Part shown: piece by piece, positions 19,219-28,111 of the stretch | How positions within the stretch are numbered: position 1 is the stretch's first letter | Layout of the letters: the number at the start of each line of letters is the position of its first letter | Origin: Deltaproteobacteria bacterium | GTDB taxonomy: Bacteria > Acidobacteriota > Thermoanaerobaculia > Multivoradales > JAHZIX01 | Length of the DNA stretch: 64,000 nucleotides | Assembly: GCA_022601195.1 (NCBI GenBank) | Contig: JAHZIX010000001.1 | Coordinates: forward strand, 1 to 64,000 | Direction of reading: 5' to 3' | Program-made: the position numbers and the translations under genes | Notes under the pieces: generated by a model | The model's input: only the letters and a program-made list of their open reading frames with translations | What the model was told of the DNA's origin: nothing | Database searches by the model: none

Positions 19219-19365
19219 AGTCTTCTCCTTCATCCTGGCCACACCTCGAGCCTTAAATACCGAGCGAGACCGCTAGTCTACTCTGGTCTAGTCAGGAAAT
19301 CCGGCAATTGGGGACCAAGGCACCTGCCCGCACGAAGCCCGGCAAAGGGAAACCCATTGCCTCTC

Positions 19366-20319
19366 TCATGCGGCACCACCCTCCTGGTACCCCGAGCCGT
19401 CATGGCCCTGCGCTGGAGAGGCCTTGATGGTCAGCACGGGGCACAGAGCCCGGCGCACCACCCCCTCGGCGGTGCTTCCGAAGAACAGATCCTCCACGGG
19501 GCTGAATCCCTGCCCTCCCATCAGGATCAGATCCGCGCCAACCTGATCGCTGAAACCGAGAATCTCCGGGGCAGCTCGGCCGAGGCAAACATGGAGGTCG
19601 AAGGAGTCTTTCTGCCCCAGCACCCCCTCGGCCATTTCCTGGAGTCGTTCCTCGGCCATGCCGTGAAGCTTCGCAGCCTTAGCGACGAGCCCCTCGCTCA
19701 CGGGAAGAATGAAATCGGGGAAACGACGAGATTCCAACACATAAACGATGTGTAGACGGGCGTCGTAGAAGTCCGCTAGCTCACCAGCCAGGGCGAGAGC
19801 GGTCTTCGAATTCTCCGAAAAGTCGACGGCGACCACCAAGGTCCGAATGGGCGCGACAACCTCGGCCTCGGGTCGCTCCCGTAGCGTTAGGATTGGACAG
19901 GAGGCCGCGCGCATCACCTCCTCGGCTACGCTTCCAAGAAGGAATCGCCGTGGGCCTCGGCGGCCGTGGGACCCCATCACGATGAGGTCGACCTCATTCA
20001 CCTGGGCATAGTCCAGAATCACCGGCCCGGCAGCGATTCCCCGCTCCAAAACCTGATGAATCTCCAGAGCCCCGCCTAGGTGAGGCTCTAGCAGCCGAGT
20101 CATCTCCGAGGAGGCGAGCTGGTTCAATCGCTGCAAGATCTCGCTAGGATCTGGGAAATGATAGGCAGGATTGTAAGGGTCCTGGCTATGCAACAAGACC
20201 GCATGGAGTACATGAAGCTCGGAGTTGAATTCCTTCGCGAACCGTAGCGCCTGGGTAAGCGCTTGCCGAGCGCAAGAAGAAAAGTCCGTCGGGTAGAGGA
20301 TTCTCTTGAAGCTGAGCAT
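19366..20319 (-). CDS. universal stress protein with two UspA domains
   Basis: 317 residues made of two tandem UspA folds (about 1-150 and 155-305). Both keep the ATP-binding signature G2xG9xG(S/T): GSHGRRGPRRFLLGS and GGQGFSPVEDLFFGS. Strand starts KRILYPTDFS and RTLVVAVDFSENS are also standard. A strong GGAGGTCCTAG site precedes the ATG at 20319. The protein is cytoplasmic and likely binds ATP under stress or energy limitation (family knowledge). It lies about 150 bp upstream of the efflux operon on the same strand and might be cotranscribed. A 10-bp dyad lies in its upstream region. Confidence 0.93.
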   Translation of the reverse strand: MLSFKRILYPTDFSSCARQALTQALRFAKEFNSELHVLHAVLLHSQDPYNPAYHFPDPSEILQRLNQLASSEMTRLLEPHLGGALEIHQVLERGIAAGPVILDYAQVNEVDLIVMGSHGRRGPRRFLLGSVAEEVMRAASCPILTLRERPEAEVVAPIRTLVVAVDFSENSKTALALAGELADFYDARLHIVYVLESRRFPDFILPVSEGLVAKAAKLHGMAEERLQEMAEGVLGQKDSFDLHVCLGRAAPEILGFSDQVGADLILMGGQGFSPVEDLFFGSTAEGVVRRALCPVLTIKASPAQGHDGSGYQEGGAA

Positions 20320-20344
20320 CTAGGACCTCCTAGGAACCTCACGG

Positions 20345-20390
20345 GTTTATATACTTAGGAGTCTATCTAAATCCGTAAGGGACTCCTAGT
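20345..20390 (-). promoter_or_regulatory. candidate operator dyad and -10-like sequence upstream of the universal stress gene
   Basis: ACTTAGGAGTC (20353-20363) and GACTCCTAGT (20381-20390) form an inverted repeat with one bulged base and a 17-bp centre. An AT-rich TATATAA-like stretch follows on the minus strand (about 20346-20353). The whole lies 26-70 bp before the start codon. Regulatory role is inferred from position and symmetry. Confidence 0.35.
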
Positions 20391-20586
20391 CTCGAGGTCT
20401 CGCGAGAGCCCAGTTGGCCAATCCCCATCCTCTGTTGACCTCGGAGATCCAATTCTCGGCACGGCTGACTCGAGAGATCATGCTAGATTTTCCGAACTTC
20501 ACGACCTCGAGCCCCTGCCCATACGGAGCTCGAGGAACTTGTCGGCTAACGAGGAGCAAACCGTCCGCTACCGAGGAGACTTCCTT

Positions 20587-21426
20587 ATGTCCCCAACCCC
20601 CAGACTCGGAAGGCCCCAAAAGCTGGCCGCCCTCTCCTGGATCACGGTCTTCGCCGCTGTCGTTCTGCCGGTGCAGGTGGGCCTGGCTAGCGAGGTGCGC
20701 TGGTTCGATCTGCTGACCAAAGATCCCGAAGTAGCGAAGACTTTCTACGGCGAGCTTTTTGGCTGGAGTTTCCAATCTACTCAGAATGGCAACTGGACGG
20801 CCCTCAACGGGGGTGAGCCCCTGGCCAGCATCAACCGGATCGACGACTCCGAAACAGGCGTCGAAGGGGCGTTCTGGCTCGCCGTAGCCGTGGTCAAGGA
20901 CCTCGAGGCCTCGGTTGAAGCCGCACGCCGCCTCGGCGGCACCCTCCATGAGGAAATAACAGAAGTGCCTGGATTCGGTTCCTTTGCCGTCATTTCCGAT
21001 CCCCAGGGCGCCCCGCTGGCCCTGGCGGACCCGGATGAGTCCATCGGTGGACCCAAGGGTGAAGGGAGGTGGGTGTGGGCCGAGTTGTGGACCGATGACG
21101 TTACCGCCGCGACCCGCTTCTATGGCGAAGTTTTGGGATTCGAGGCGAGCACGATGGCTTCCCCTTTTGGCGACTACCCCGTCTTTGTCCACCGTGGGGA
21201 GCCCCGAACAGGGCTGGTAGCCATCGAGGATGAGCAAGCTAGACCCGGGTGGGCCCCCTATGTCGGAGTTGCCGATGTGCCGGCTACCGTGAAGAATTGC
21301 CGAGCCCTGGGTGGAGCGGTCCTTTTGGAGCCCAGCGATGAGCTTGCCAATGGCCGCATCGCTCTGCTTGCCGATCCTACAGACGGCGCTTTTTTCATTT
21401 ACGAGCTGGCGGAGGATGAGCTATGA
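20587..21426 (+). CDS. VOC (glyoxalase/bleomycin-resistance fold) protein with signal sequence
   Basis: The ATG at 20587 follows GAGGAG; a TTG at 20539 is less likely. The 279-residue product has an N-terminal hydrophobic segment (ALSWITVFAAVVLPVQVGLA) and two VOC domains. The first begins VRWFDLLTKDPEVAKTFYGELFGW; the second begins WAELWTDDVTAATRFYGEVLGF. Both end in the usual DPQGA and DPTDGAFF strand. VOC domains bind metals or small ligands; this version resembles the PA-type pairs rather than glyoxalase I, and metal ligands are not obvious. A secreted VOC protein is unusual. It overlaps the next gene by ATGA. Confidence 0.82.
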   Translation: MSPTPRLGRPQKLAALSWITVFAAVVLPVQVGLASEVRWFDLLTKDPEVAKTFYGELFGWSFQSTQNGNWTALNGGEPLASINRIDDSETGVEGAFWLAVAVVKDLEASVEAARRLGGTLHEEITEVPGFGSFAVISDPQGAPLALADPDESIGGPKGEGRWVWAELWTDDVTAATRFYGEVLGFEASTMASPFGDYPVFVHRGEPRTGLVAIEDEQARPGWAPYVGVADVPATVKNCRALGGAVLLEPSDELANGRIALLADPTDGAFFIYELAEDEL

Positions 21427-21716
21427 GATCACGTCGATTGGGTTTCCCGGGAGCCCTCGCTGTCCTGGCCATGGGCCTGATTCTCAGTAGCACCGCCTGC
21501 AGCTCGTCCGGCGCCACCATCGAGACCAACCAATCGACGGAAGAAGTGGATAGTGCCGCCGACGTGCACGTGTTGATTCCCCACAAACAACCCTACGATG
21601 GAGGCTCAGCCAATGAGTGGACGCGCCGCCGCCATCGCCCGGTCTACCGCCCTCGCGGCCCGATCGGCCCGCCACCGCTCCCATTTCCCTCGAACCCGCT
21701 GATCAATCCGGACTGA
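21423..21716 (+). CDS. small lipoprotein with proline-rich tail
   Basis: A 97-residue protein whose ATG overlaps the stop of the VOC gene (ATGA), so it is translated with it. Signal with lipobox SSTAC, then a short acidic stretch (TEEVDSAADVHV) and an Arg/Pro-rich C-terminus (RRRHRPVYRPRGPIGPPPLP). No domain recognised. Probably tethered in the envelope and working with the secreted VOC protein. Confidence 0.7.
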   Translation: MRSRRLGFPGALAVLAMGLILSSTACSSSGATIETNQSTEEVDSAADVHVLIPHKQPYDGGSANEWTRRRHRPVYRPRGPIGPPPLPFPSNPLINPD

Positions 21717-21768
21717 GGGTGCCTCAGCTCCGAGGTTTGGTCGCTCCAAGCGATCTAGGCCGCTTTGT

Positions 21769-22617
21769 TCACGCGGCTCCCGCAGCCGTGGCTTCCGGCA
21801 CTGCCTCCCCCACTTCCGGCGAGGTCGATGCACAGCACCAGAGGCCGATGCCGCCGAGGATCGCGAGATCGGCGAAAAGCAAGGGTGCGAAAAGGGGCGC
21901 TGTGTGGATGGCGTTGCTGAGTAGGGATGCACTCGGGCCGTCGAGGATCGCACTGATGTGCAGGGCCGCTCCGAGGAGCCCGACGAGCACTTGGCCTACC
22001 ATCATCCAACCACAGGCTCGAAGCAGGCGCCTGTCCTGGCTTGCGAAAGTCGCCACGAGAAGAAAAGAGAACCCGAAGGCCGCGGCGAGAACGGCGAACC
22101 ACTCGGAGGAGTGAAAGAAGCCATTCTGGGCGTGATCGGCCAGGGTCAGCGCAAAATTCCCCGCGAAGCCACCGGCCGCGAGTAGGAGAATCCACTGCCC
22201 ATACCCTTGGCTTTTCGGGTCTTCGGTGCGATTCAGCAAGAGCAGGAAACCCAATCCCGCGTAGGACAGGGGTGCGGCGAAGGGAGCCGTATAGACCAGG
22301 TTGTGAAGTGTCTGTTCGAGGAAGAATGTGCCATGGAGATGCCAGGCCAGCCCTGCGATGCCCACGCCGATACTGAGCAACCCGACGAGCCATCCGCTCC
22401 ACAGCCCTAGACCTCGATGAGGTTGGAAGCTGAAGAGCCCGGGGAGCAGAAGGATCGGGGCGATCAGGGAAAAGACGAAGGGAATCCACTCAGCCCCGTA
22501 GTGAAACCGGTTCATGGAGTGGGCGAACCAAATGTCCACGGCCAGAAATGCGAGATTGCCGGCGGCGAAGAGCTCGACCACCCACCGGCGCAATCGAGGC
22601 GTGTTAGATAGCCGCAC
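21769..22617 (-). CDS. polytopic membrane protein, partner of octaheme cytochrome
   Basis: 282 residues with about 8 hydrophobic segments (AGNLAFLAVDIWFA; PFVFSLIAPILLLPGLFSF; GWLVGLLSIGVGIAGLAW and on). Several His residues sit in or near membrane segments (HLHGTFFLEQTLHNLVY; DHAQNG; HISAI), but there is no CxxCH. It starts 14 bp before the cytochrome stop, so the two are coupled. It might pass electrons from quinol or anchor the cytochrome (inference); I do not recognise a family. A frameshifted partial copy lies at 7226-7600, which suggests past duplication. Confidence 0.82.
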   Translation of the reverse strand: MRLSNTPRLRRWVVELFAAGNLAFLAVDIWFAHSMNRFHYGAEWIPFVFSLIAPILLLPGLFSFQPHRGLGLWSGWLVGLLSIGVGIAGLAWHLHGTFFLEQTLHNLVYTAPFAAPLSYAGLGFLLLLNRTEDPKSQGYGQWILLLAAGGFAGNFALTLADHAQNGFFHSSEWFAVLAAAFGFSFLLVATFASQDRRLLRACGWMMVGQVLVGLLGAALHISAILDGPSASLLSNAIHTAPLFAPLLFADLAILGGIGLWCCASTSPEVGEAVPEATAAGAA

Positions 22618-23881
22618 GGAGCTCCTCGATGGCGGATTCGATCTTCACTCGATAGTGGAGCAACTCGTAGTTGCCGTGCCACTGAACGAAATCCGCACCG
22701 CCCATGAAGGCTCCATGCTTGGCTGTGCGACCGTAGTAGTGCCAGATATCGAACTCCAGAAAATCGAGCTCCTCGTCGAACGGTTCCGAGGTCATCAGCC
22801 CGTCTGCCCGGGCCGCAGCGATAAGCTCGAGAGCTTCGCTGATCTTGGTATTCGTGCTGGCGACAATCTGCTCGGCTTCCTCGTAGAAACGCTCCACCGT
22901 ACCGCTGCTGTGGCACTGCTGGCAGGTGCTCTTCATGGCTACCTGGCCTTGCACGTAGGTGGGCCGCTTCTTCGACACCGGAGCGTAGAGGAACCACGAG
23001 AGCCTTTCGGTGGTGTCGTGGGTGAACCCGGTGCCGTTGAGCCCACTCATATGGCAGGTGGCACAGGTGGGAACCGGCATGTCAGCCGTGGTCAGCGCAG
23101 CTGGTTTCGCCTCGAGATTCATGTCGGCCTTCTGGTCGACGAATAGAACGCCATGTTTCGACTCATGGTAGATCTCGAGCTGGGAGTGGTCCGGCCCCAT
23201 ATGGCATTGACCGCAGGTTTCGGGCGTTCGAGCCAGGCGGATCGAGCTGTTGTGCCGGGCATGGCATTCGGTACAGCTGCCAATAGAGCCGTCCGCATTG
23301 GGCGCGCCGATCTGGTGGCATTTGACGCAGCCGGAATCGATCGCCGCTTGCCCTTCCAGCATCGAGAGCGCGTTCGCCGGCCTCCTCACTGTGCCGGGAT
23401 GGTGAAGCTCAGCAAATTCGATCTGTTCCTCGGTGAATCCGGCAGGGCCGGTAACAGCCGCCATGGCCGGCGCCGCGTGGCGACTTCTGAGGAATTGATC
23501 GTATTGGGTCTTGTGGCAGGTTGCGCAGTTCTTGGAAGTCAGGTCCGTGGCGATGACGAAGCCGTTGTGAGCTACCTCCTCTTGCCCGTCCGTCGGCTGG
23601 TGACAGTCGAGGCAACTGATCCCTTGGACCGCGTGCTCACTCATTTCATACTCGTGGACCACCGCCGAGGCCGTAGTGCGATGGCAGCTGGCGCACTTCC
23701 CCGTCGCGGTCACATGGGCCGCAGAGGGTTGGTCCGTCTCCACTGTCGGGCGCTTCGAGTTGATAATCAGGGCAGCCATGATCAGGGATGTTGCGAGAAG
23801 CACTGCGACGAAGAGTGGTTGGAATCTCACGAGGTGTTTACTCCAGTCCGATGATTGAAGAAGGTGCAGCCGGGGACTCAT
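22604..23881 (-). CDS. octaheme c-type cytochrome, hydroxylamine oxidoreductase (HAO) family
   Basis: Eight CxxCH motifs are visible in order: CASCH, CLDCH, CATCH, CVKCH, CTECH, CGQCH, CATCH, CQQCH. After the last heme a helical C-terminus carries GGADFVQWHGNYELLHYRV, a segment typical of HAO-like octaheme cytochromes. An N-terminal hydrophobic helix (FVAVLLATSLIMAALI) anchors or exports it. The ATG at 23881 is a weak choice: no good site is seen, and an in-frame TTG lies at 23932. HAO relatives oxidise hydroxylamine or reduce nitrite in the periplasm; direction cannot be told here. Coupled to the downstream membrane protein. Confidence 0.85.
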   Translation of the reverse strand: MSPRLHLLQSSDWSKHLVRFQPLFVAVLLATSLIMAALIINSKRPTVETDQPSAAHVTATGKCASCHRTTASAVVHEYEMSEHAVQGISCLDCHQPTDGQEEVAHNGFVIATDLTSKNCATCHKTQYDQFLRSRHAAPAMAAVTGPAGFTEEQIEFAELHHPGTVRRPANALSMLEGQAAIDSGCVKCHQIGAPNADGSIGSCTECHARHNSSIRLARTPETCGQCHMGPDHSQLEIYHESKHGVLFVDQKADMNLEAKPAALTTADMPVPTCATCHMSGLNGTGFTHDTTERLSWFLYAPVSKKRPTYVQGQVAMKSTCQQCHSSGTVERFYEEAEQIVASTNTKISEALELIAAARADGLMTSEPFDEELDFLEFDIWHYYGRTAKHGAFMGGADFVQWHGNYELLHYRVKIESAIEELRAAI

Positions 23882-24103
23882 CGAAGTATCTAAATTTGCT
23901 CGAAGGATAGCCGAAGGTGAACCTCGAGCCAAGGGAAGGGGAAGGAGGGTCGCTCGAGACTCGGTCAGGATTCAGTGAAGGGCACCGGACACCAGGCGTT
24001 CTCCAACCCGGCTCGGTTGGCTCTTCATCTGCTGCGGATCTGAAGAGCGACCCCTAAGAAATGACTTCTCACTCCCGGCCAAATCGTGAGATGCTCTCCC
24101 CAA

Positions 24104-24179
24104 GCGCCGCTAGCTCAATGGATAGAGCACCAGACTTCGGATCTGGCGGTTCGGGGTTCGAGTCCCTGGCGGCGTACCA
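24104..24179 (+). tRNA. tRNA-Arg(TCG), CCA encoded
   Basis: Acceptor GCGCCGC (24104-24110) pairs with GCGGCGT (24169-24175; the end pair is G-U). The D arm is TAGCTCAATGGATAGAGCA. The anticodon stem ACCAGA/TCTGGC has loop CTTCGGA, giving anticodon TCG (CGA codons, Arg). The T arm is CGGGG-TTCGAGT-CCCTG. The discriminator A and CCA are encoded (to 24179). Confidence 0.95.
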
Positions 24180-24180
24180 T

Positions 24181-24428
24181 ACCGACCTCTACCCCGCTCA
24201 GGCTCCAAACGCTCAGGTTCCAAAAAGGTCCTGTCACCTTTTCAGACACCTTCCCCCTGCTCCCTGGTTCTTCAAAGCGATCGAGAGCCCGACCAAGAAT
24301 ATCGGCTCAATGAGTCTCTCCCAGCTGCTCCTCTCAGGAAGTCGAGAAGGCTTAGGGTGGGTTGCCTTCACTGGATTCCACCTCAGTGCGATGGTCTCGG
24401 CGGCGAGCCGCCGAAAGGCAGATCGAGC
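24181..24428. other. intergenic after tRNA-Arg
   Basis: About 250 bp without a recognised gene, terminator or repeat of the tRNA 3' end, so there is no evidence of an integrated element. Confidence 0.4.
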
Positions 24429-26015
24429 TTACCTACCTGAAGCCCCACCCTCTTTCGGGTAACCGACTTGCTTCATCAGAATCGTGCCGCTGAGGGGATC
24501 GTGGAGGGAGAAGATGAGGTCGTGGGGCCTTCGGCGAAGCTTTAGAGTGACCTCCTGGGTTCCAAGGTCACCAGGCCTCGGCAGTTCGGAGCTGTGCAGC
24601 TCGAAGGGCAGCAAGTCCAACTCGCTGCGATAGCCCCGCTCGTCCAGGCTGGCGATGCGTAGCTCCAGTTGAGCCAGATACTGGCCCTCTTGGGGCAAGA
24701 AGGTCAGCTCCTCCAAAGGGAAGATCACCTTGGCAGGAACCTGCACCCGGCGGAAACTCTTCTCCGCCGCCAGGAATTCGACCTCCATGGGGCTCGCCCC
24801 CGGCAGATCTCCCAACAGCAGAGCGCTCTCCACCAAAAACGACACTTCTTTCTCTCTGGAGAAGTCCAGAAAACGATCCCGGTAGCGAGTTCGGAGACCT
24901 CTCCCCTTCACCTCGAGGCGAACGTCGTGACGCAGGTCGTTCCGCTCCCAGGCGGGACTAAAGCCAAGGCCATAGTAGCTACGAGTATCCGTTACCACCT
25001 GGTCTAGGGCGTCGAAGCGAGAGCCATCCAGCAAAGGCCTGCCGCCGGTAGCGTCAGCTATCAGCCGCAGGGTCGAGTCCATCTCTTCTTCCTGGACTGT
25101 GTTGAAACTCCTGTTGGGCCGACGCTGGGTGACGTCGACTCCGCTGGAGCTGATGCCAGGGGCGTCGATGGGGTACAAGGTGTAGCCCAGTTGATTGGCC
25201 GTTTCGTGAATAGGACCGTAAATTCGCTCCCCGCGGTCATAGTCCGTCACCAGCTCGGACCGAGTGACGTATCGCCGGGGCGAGTAGGGCCAGCCTCCCG
25301 AAACCAGGAGCATGACCTTGCGGCCCGAAGGATTGGCAAAGCTGCGCATGGTCGCTGTTACTGCCTGGGCCAGATTCTCCACTCGGGCTTCCAATTTGCT
25401 GATGATCTCTTCCGGGTGGATACCAGTGAAGCCGAGGCGTAGGCGAACGAGATAGGCATCGGACCGGCGCTGCCTAGCTCCATTGAAAACCTCTTGCAGG
25501 TGGGCGGGAGATTGGCTCCAGTTGGACAACATATCCAACTTCCTGCCGTCGAAGGCCACCACTGCCATGCGATCCTCTGGCCCCATGCGGGAGAGGTGAT
25601 CGCGAATCCCGTCCAGGGCACGATTGCGAAGCTTCGCGAAGTTGAAGTAGTCGTCGATGAAGACTAGATAGCTGGTCCCTACCGGTTCGCCAGGGCTCAG
25701 TCGCGAAGTCGGGCCCTCGAGAGAAGGCAGCGCATCGACAGCACGACCCTCCCGCACTTCGTTGAAGAACTCGATCGGTACGGCTTCTCCATCCACCCAC
25801 AACTCGAAATCCTCCGCATGGAGCCCCTCCACCCTCTCACCGCGACGGTTCTCCACCACCACCTCGAGATTCACCACTCGAACATCGACGACCTCTCCGA
25901 ATATCGACTGGGGAGCGTCCTGCGCTCCTAGAGGGATAGAAGAAAATGACGGGAAGAAAGCGAGAAGAAAGATCGCCGAAGGTAGATTCATGAGGGTCCT
26001 GCCGAATCTTCGCAC
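24429..26015 (-). CDS. VWFA-related acidobacterial-type secreted protein
   Basis: The start is a GTG at 26015 with GGAGG 8 nt upstream. 528 residues: a signal peptide (about 9-31, ending LGAQ), then the N-terminal block VRVVNLEVVVENRRGERVEG-LHAEDFELWVDG that marks the VWFA-related acidobacterial family (TIGR03436-like). Next comes a VWA fold (YLVFIDDYFNFAKLRNRALD... VVAFDGRKLDMLSNW). The MIDAS DxSxS is not conserved (DDYFN), so metal binding is doubtful. The C-terminal 150 residues are beta-rich. Such proteins are secreted and probably act in protein interaction; no partner is adjacent. Confidence 0.88.
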   Translation of the reverse strand: MRRFGRTLMNLPSAIFLLAFFPSFSSIPLGAQDAPQSIFGEVVDVRVVNLEVVVENRRGERVEGLHAEDFELWVDGEAVPIEFFNEVREGRAVDALPSLEGPTSRLSPGEPVGTSYLVFIDDYFNFAKLRNRALDGIRDHLSRMGPEDRMAVVAFDGRKLDMLSNWSQSPAHLQEVFNGARQRRSDAYLVRLRLGFTGIHPEEIISKLEARVENLAQAVTATMRSFANPSGRKVMLLVSGGWPYSPRRYVTRSELVTDYDRGERIYGPIHETANQLGYTLYPIDAPGISSSGVDVTQRRPNRSFNTVQEEEMDSTLRLIADATGGRPLLDGSRFDALDQVVTDTRSYYGLGFSPAWERNDLRHDVRLEVKGRGLRTRYRDRFLDFSREKEVSFLVESALLLGDLPGASPMEVEFLAAEKSFRRVQVPAKVIFPLEELTFLPQEGQYLAQLELRIASLDERGYRSELDLLPFELHSSELPRPGDLGTQEVTLKLRRRPHDLIFSLHDPLSGTILMKQVGYPKEGGASGR

Positions 26016-26441
26016 TGAAGTTCCTCCTTGAGATCGGTCCCGTCCGTTAGGGCTGCTGGGAGCGTCGGCACAGACGGCACTCTGCCGGCTACTGCGTGAA
26101 CCATCTCAAAGACTTAACTACTTCACCACGCCATTTCATTCCCTGGATTCGGGAGGTCTCGAGTACTCAGCCTCGTCGTGCCTTCACATTGCCATAGTTC
26201 CCGCGAAGCGAGTTTCCCTTCATCAACCCGACGGTCCGCCCGCCGCAAACACCTTTCCACCGCAGGCTGGACGTCACTGCATGGAGCCCGAGCTACCCCA
26301 TCCGCAGCTCAACAGTTCGAGCCGCTTTCGATCTCACCCACTTTTCCGCCTCACGAAGTCTCGACCCTAGCCCCGCAAGCGGCATCAAGAAGCATTGACC
26401 AAAGGAAGGGCGCTTCTTGCTGCCGGAGGTGAGGGTTGGCT
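26016..26441. other. intergenic, no gene recognised
   Basis: About 425 bp upstream of the VWFA gene and next to an inverted-repeat element. No convincing frame or regulatory site seen beyond the GGAGG of the VWFA gene. Confidence 0.4.
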
Positions 26442-26621
26442 AGCCCGAACTTCTCACCGAATTCGTTGCGAGGCACCGAAGATGCCAGGAGATCCAAGGA
26501 AGAAGGCATTTTTTGCGACGCAGGCAGAGTCGCACTCTGTCGAGAAGCAAAATCGCGTTCTGACGCAGGAAATCTAGGCAGATCTGGTGCCGCAGTAGAA
26601 CGCCGGTGAGAAGTTCAGGCT
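26442..26621. repeat. 180-bp inverted-repeat element, copy 1 (MITE-like)
   Basis: AGCCCGAACTTCTCACCG (26442-26459) is repeated inverted at 26604-26621 with one mismatch. The interior resembles the copy at 31255-31438 across its length without gaps in the middle 57 codons (for example TTCTGACGCAGGAAAT and GCACTCTGTCGAG). No transposase. Read on the minus strand both copies stay open for 57 codons, but only this copy has an ATG, so I think it is non-coding. Confidence 0.72.
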
Positions 26622-26630
26622 GGTTGTTAC

Positions 26631-27155
26631 TCAAAATAGAAGCCTGGTGCTACCTATGATGATTCTATCACTCACATTTTCGAATACGACTTTCAGAGCC
26701 AACGTCACAGATCCTTCAGGCTCAAAACTCCCACTTGCCACATAACATCTTGGGCCGAGGTCCTTCCGATCAGTCCCGTCATCGAGTTTCACGTGTGCAG
26801 CATCGGGAGTGGTCATATCTGTCAATCTCGTCTGAGAGATATAGGTTCCCCCTGGAAGACTAGATGTGATTTCATAACAAACTTCCACTCCGGATATTGG
26901 ATTCATTCTTCTCCCAGCTGGAACATTAAACCCAAATTCTACCCATTGAAAGCTGTTCTCCCCCACTACTTCCCTTGCGCGTATTTCAAGCGCAGTCGAA
27001 GGGCAGCAGTGTGGCTCAACAGAAATCTTAGCGTCCCGTGGTCCGGCTGGGCCACCGGCAATACCACCGAGGGGACTCTGTGCCACCTGCGTTATAGAAC
27101 ATCCAGCCAAGATAGCCAGACTTGAGACAATAGATAGCTTTTGCAGGTTTCTCAT
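26631..27155 (-). CDS. lipoprotein of unknown function
   Basis: 174 residues with lipobox AILAGC. The ATG at 27155 follows CCAAAGGAGAAAAGTAC, a leader like that of the barrel gene upstream. The mature domain has strand-like segments (FQWVEFGFNV; VEVCYEITSS; SVTLALKVVFENV) and four Cys (CC near residue 50, then two more). It appears to be a beta-sandwich periplasmic lipoprotein. Located 178 bp downstream of the barrel gene on the same strand, possibly in one unit. No family recognised. Confidence 0.7.
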   Translation of the reverse strand: MRNLQKLSIVSSLAILAGCSITQVAQSPLGGIAGGPAGPRDAKISVEPHCCPSTALEIRAREVVGENSFQWVEFGFNVPAGRRMNPISGVEVCYEITSSLPGGTYISQTRLTDMTTPDAAHVKLDDGTDRKDLGPRCYVASGSFEPEGSVTLALKVVFENVSDRIIIGSTRLLF

Positions 27156-27333
27156 GTACTTTTCTCCTTTGGTCTTTACTCACACTTCGTCGAGACGAGA
27201 TTCACGCCGTCTGGAGCAGCGGCGCTCTTGCTTGCCCACGCAGCCCGTCCCGCGAGAGTGCGAGACGGGTACGAATCAGCTAGCGGCATCCGGCACCGGA
27301 AACCTGCTCGGTATTTTTGGTCTCCCGACGGGG

Positions 27334-28026
27334 CTAGCCTCCGAACCGGTACGCCAATCCAATACCAACAATGCCGCTGGTTACAGAGTGGCCGTCGGCG
27401 GTGATCCGCTGAGAGGAATCTCTGCTGGTGGCGGTTATCTCGAGGTCCTCCTGGAAGGTGGTGAAGGCTCCCAGCTGGAATCGAAGAGTGGTGCGAGGGG
27501 AAATCGCCTGCGCGAAGTTGAAGCCGTACATCACTGTGGGACTAGTGCTCGACTCGGTGGTGAACCGGCCTCGGGCTCCGAGGTCAGTCGTGCGACCGTC
27601 GACTTGTTGAATTCCCGCTCCAAGGTAAATCGCCGGGCGAAACTTCCCCTGCCGACGCAGCTGGAATTCGACCGCCGGGGCGATCAACCAGCCCGGACCG
27701 ACCTCCAGGTCATTCAAGGAAGCCCTTGGACCGATCGGAGGGATCGGACCGATCGGGCCGGCCCAGGGATCCCTCCAAGGTCGCGGGATGCGGCAGATGT
27801 CGAGCCAAACGCAAATGCGTGAGCCCAGAATGTCGGGGCACCAGCGGGGCCGTAGGCCGATGCCGAGTCGGTTGGTGTCAAACCCATCGATGCCGATATT
27901 CGCGACGGAGAGCTCCAATGAAAAGCCGGCTTGGCTGTCCTCCTGGTCCGATGTCTGGGCCAGGATCGGATCCGTGGCTAGGCTCATAGCGAGGGTCAAA
28001 AAAAGAGGTATCAGAGTGACTCGCAT
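27334..28026 (-). CDS. putative outer-membrane beta-barrel protein
   Basis: 230 residues with a signal peptide (to LAQ, about residue 24). The C-terminal two thirds alternate strands and polar turns and end in a terminal strand VTSGIVGIGLAYRFGG, typical of outer-membrane barrels. A proline-rich loop (PWAGPIGPIPPIGP) and three Cys sit near residues 60-90. GGAG lies 8 nt before the ATG at 28026. A family match cannot be given. Probably localised to the outer membrane. Confidence 0.72.
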   Translation of the reverse strand: MRVTLIPLFLTLAMSLATDPILAQTSDQEDSQAGFSLELSVANIGIDGFDTNRLGIGLRPRWCPDILGSRICVWLDICRIPRPWRDPWAGPIGPIPPIGPRASLNDLEVGPGWLIAPAVEFQLRRQGKFRPAIYLGAGIQQVDGRTTDLGARGRFTTESSTSPTVMYGFNFAQAISPRTTLRFQLGAFTTFQEDLEITATSRDSSQRITADGHSVTSGIVGIGLAYRFGG

Positions 28027-28111
28027 TGCATTTCTCCTTTGGTTTTGGATGCACCTCGGGCACGGAGGCCCTCGGCCAACTAAGTTTGGTGACAGCTATC
28101 GTTCGGAGTTG

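Noticed and set aside
20386..21237. 283-codon minus-strand open frame
   Set aside because: Antisense of the VOC gene; the VOC frame has a clear domain match.
22514..23146. 210-codon plus-strand open frame
   Set aside because: Antisense of the octaheme cytochrome gene, which keeps all eight CxxCH motifs.
24104..24428. Possible integration site at the tRNA-Arg gene
   Set aside because: No repeat of the tRNA 3' end and no integrase in the window.
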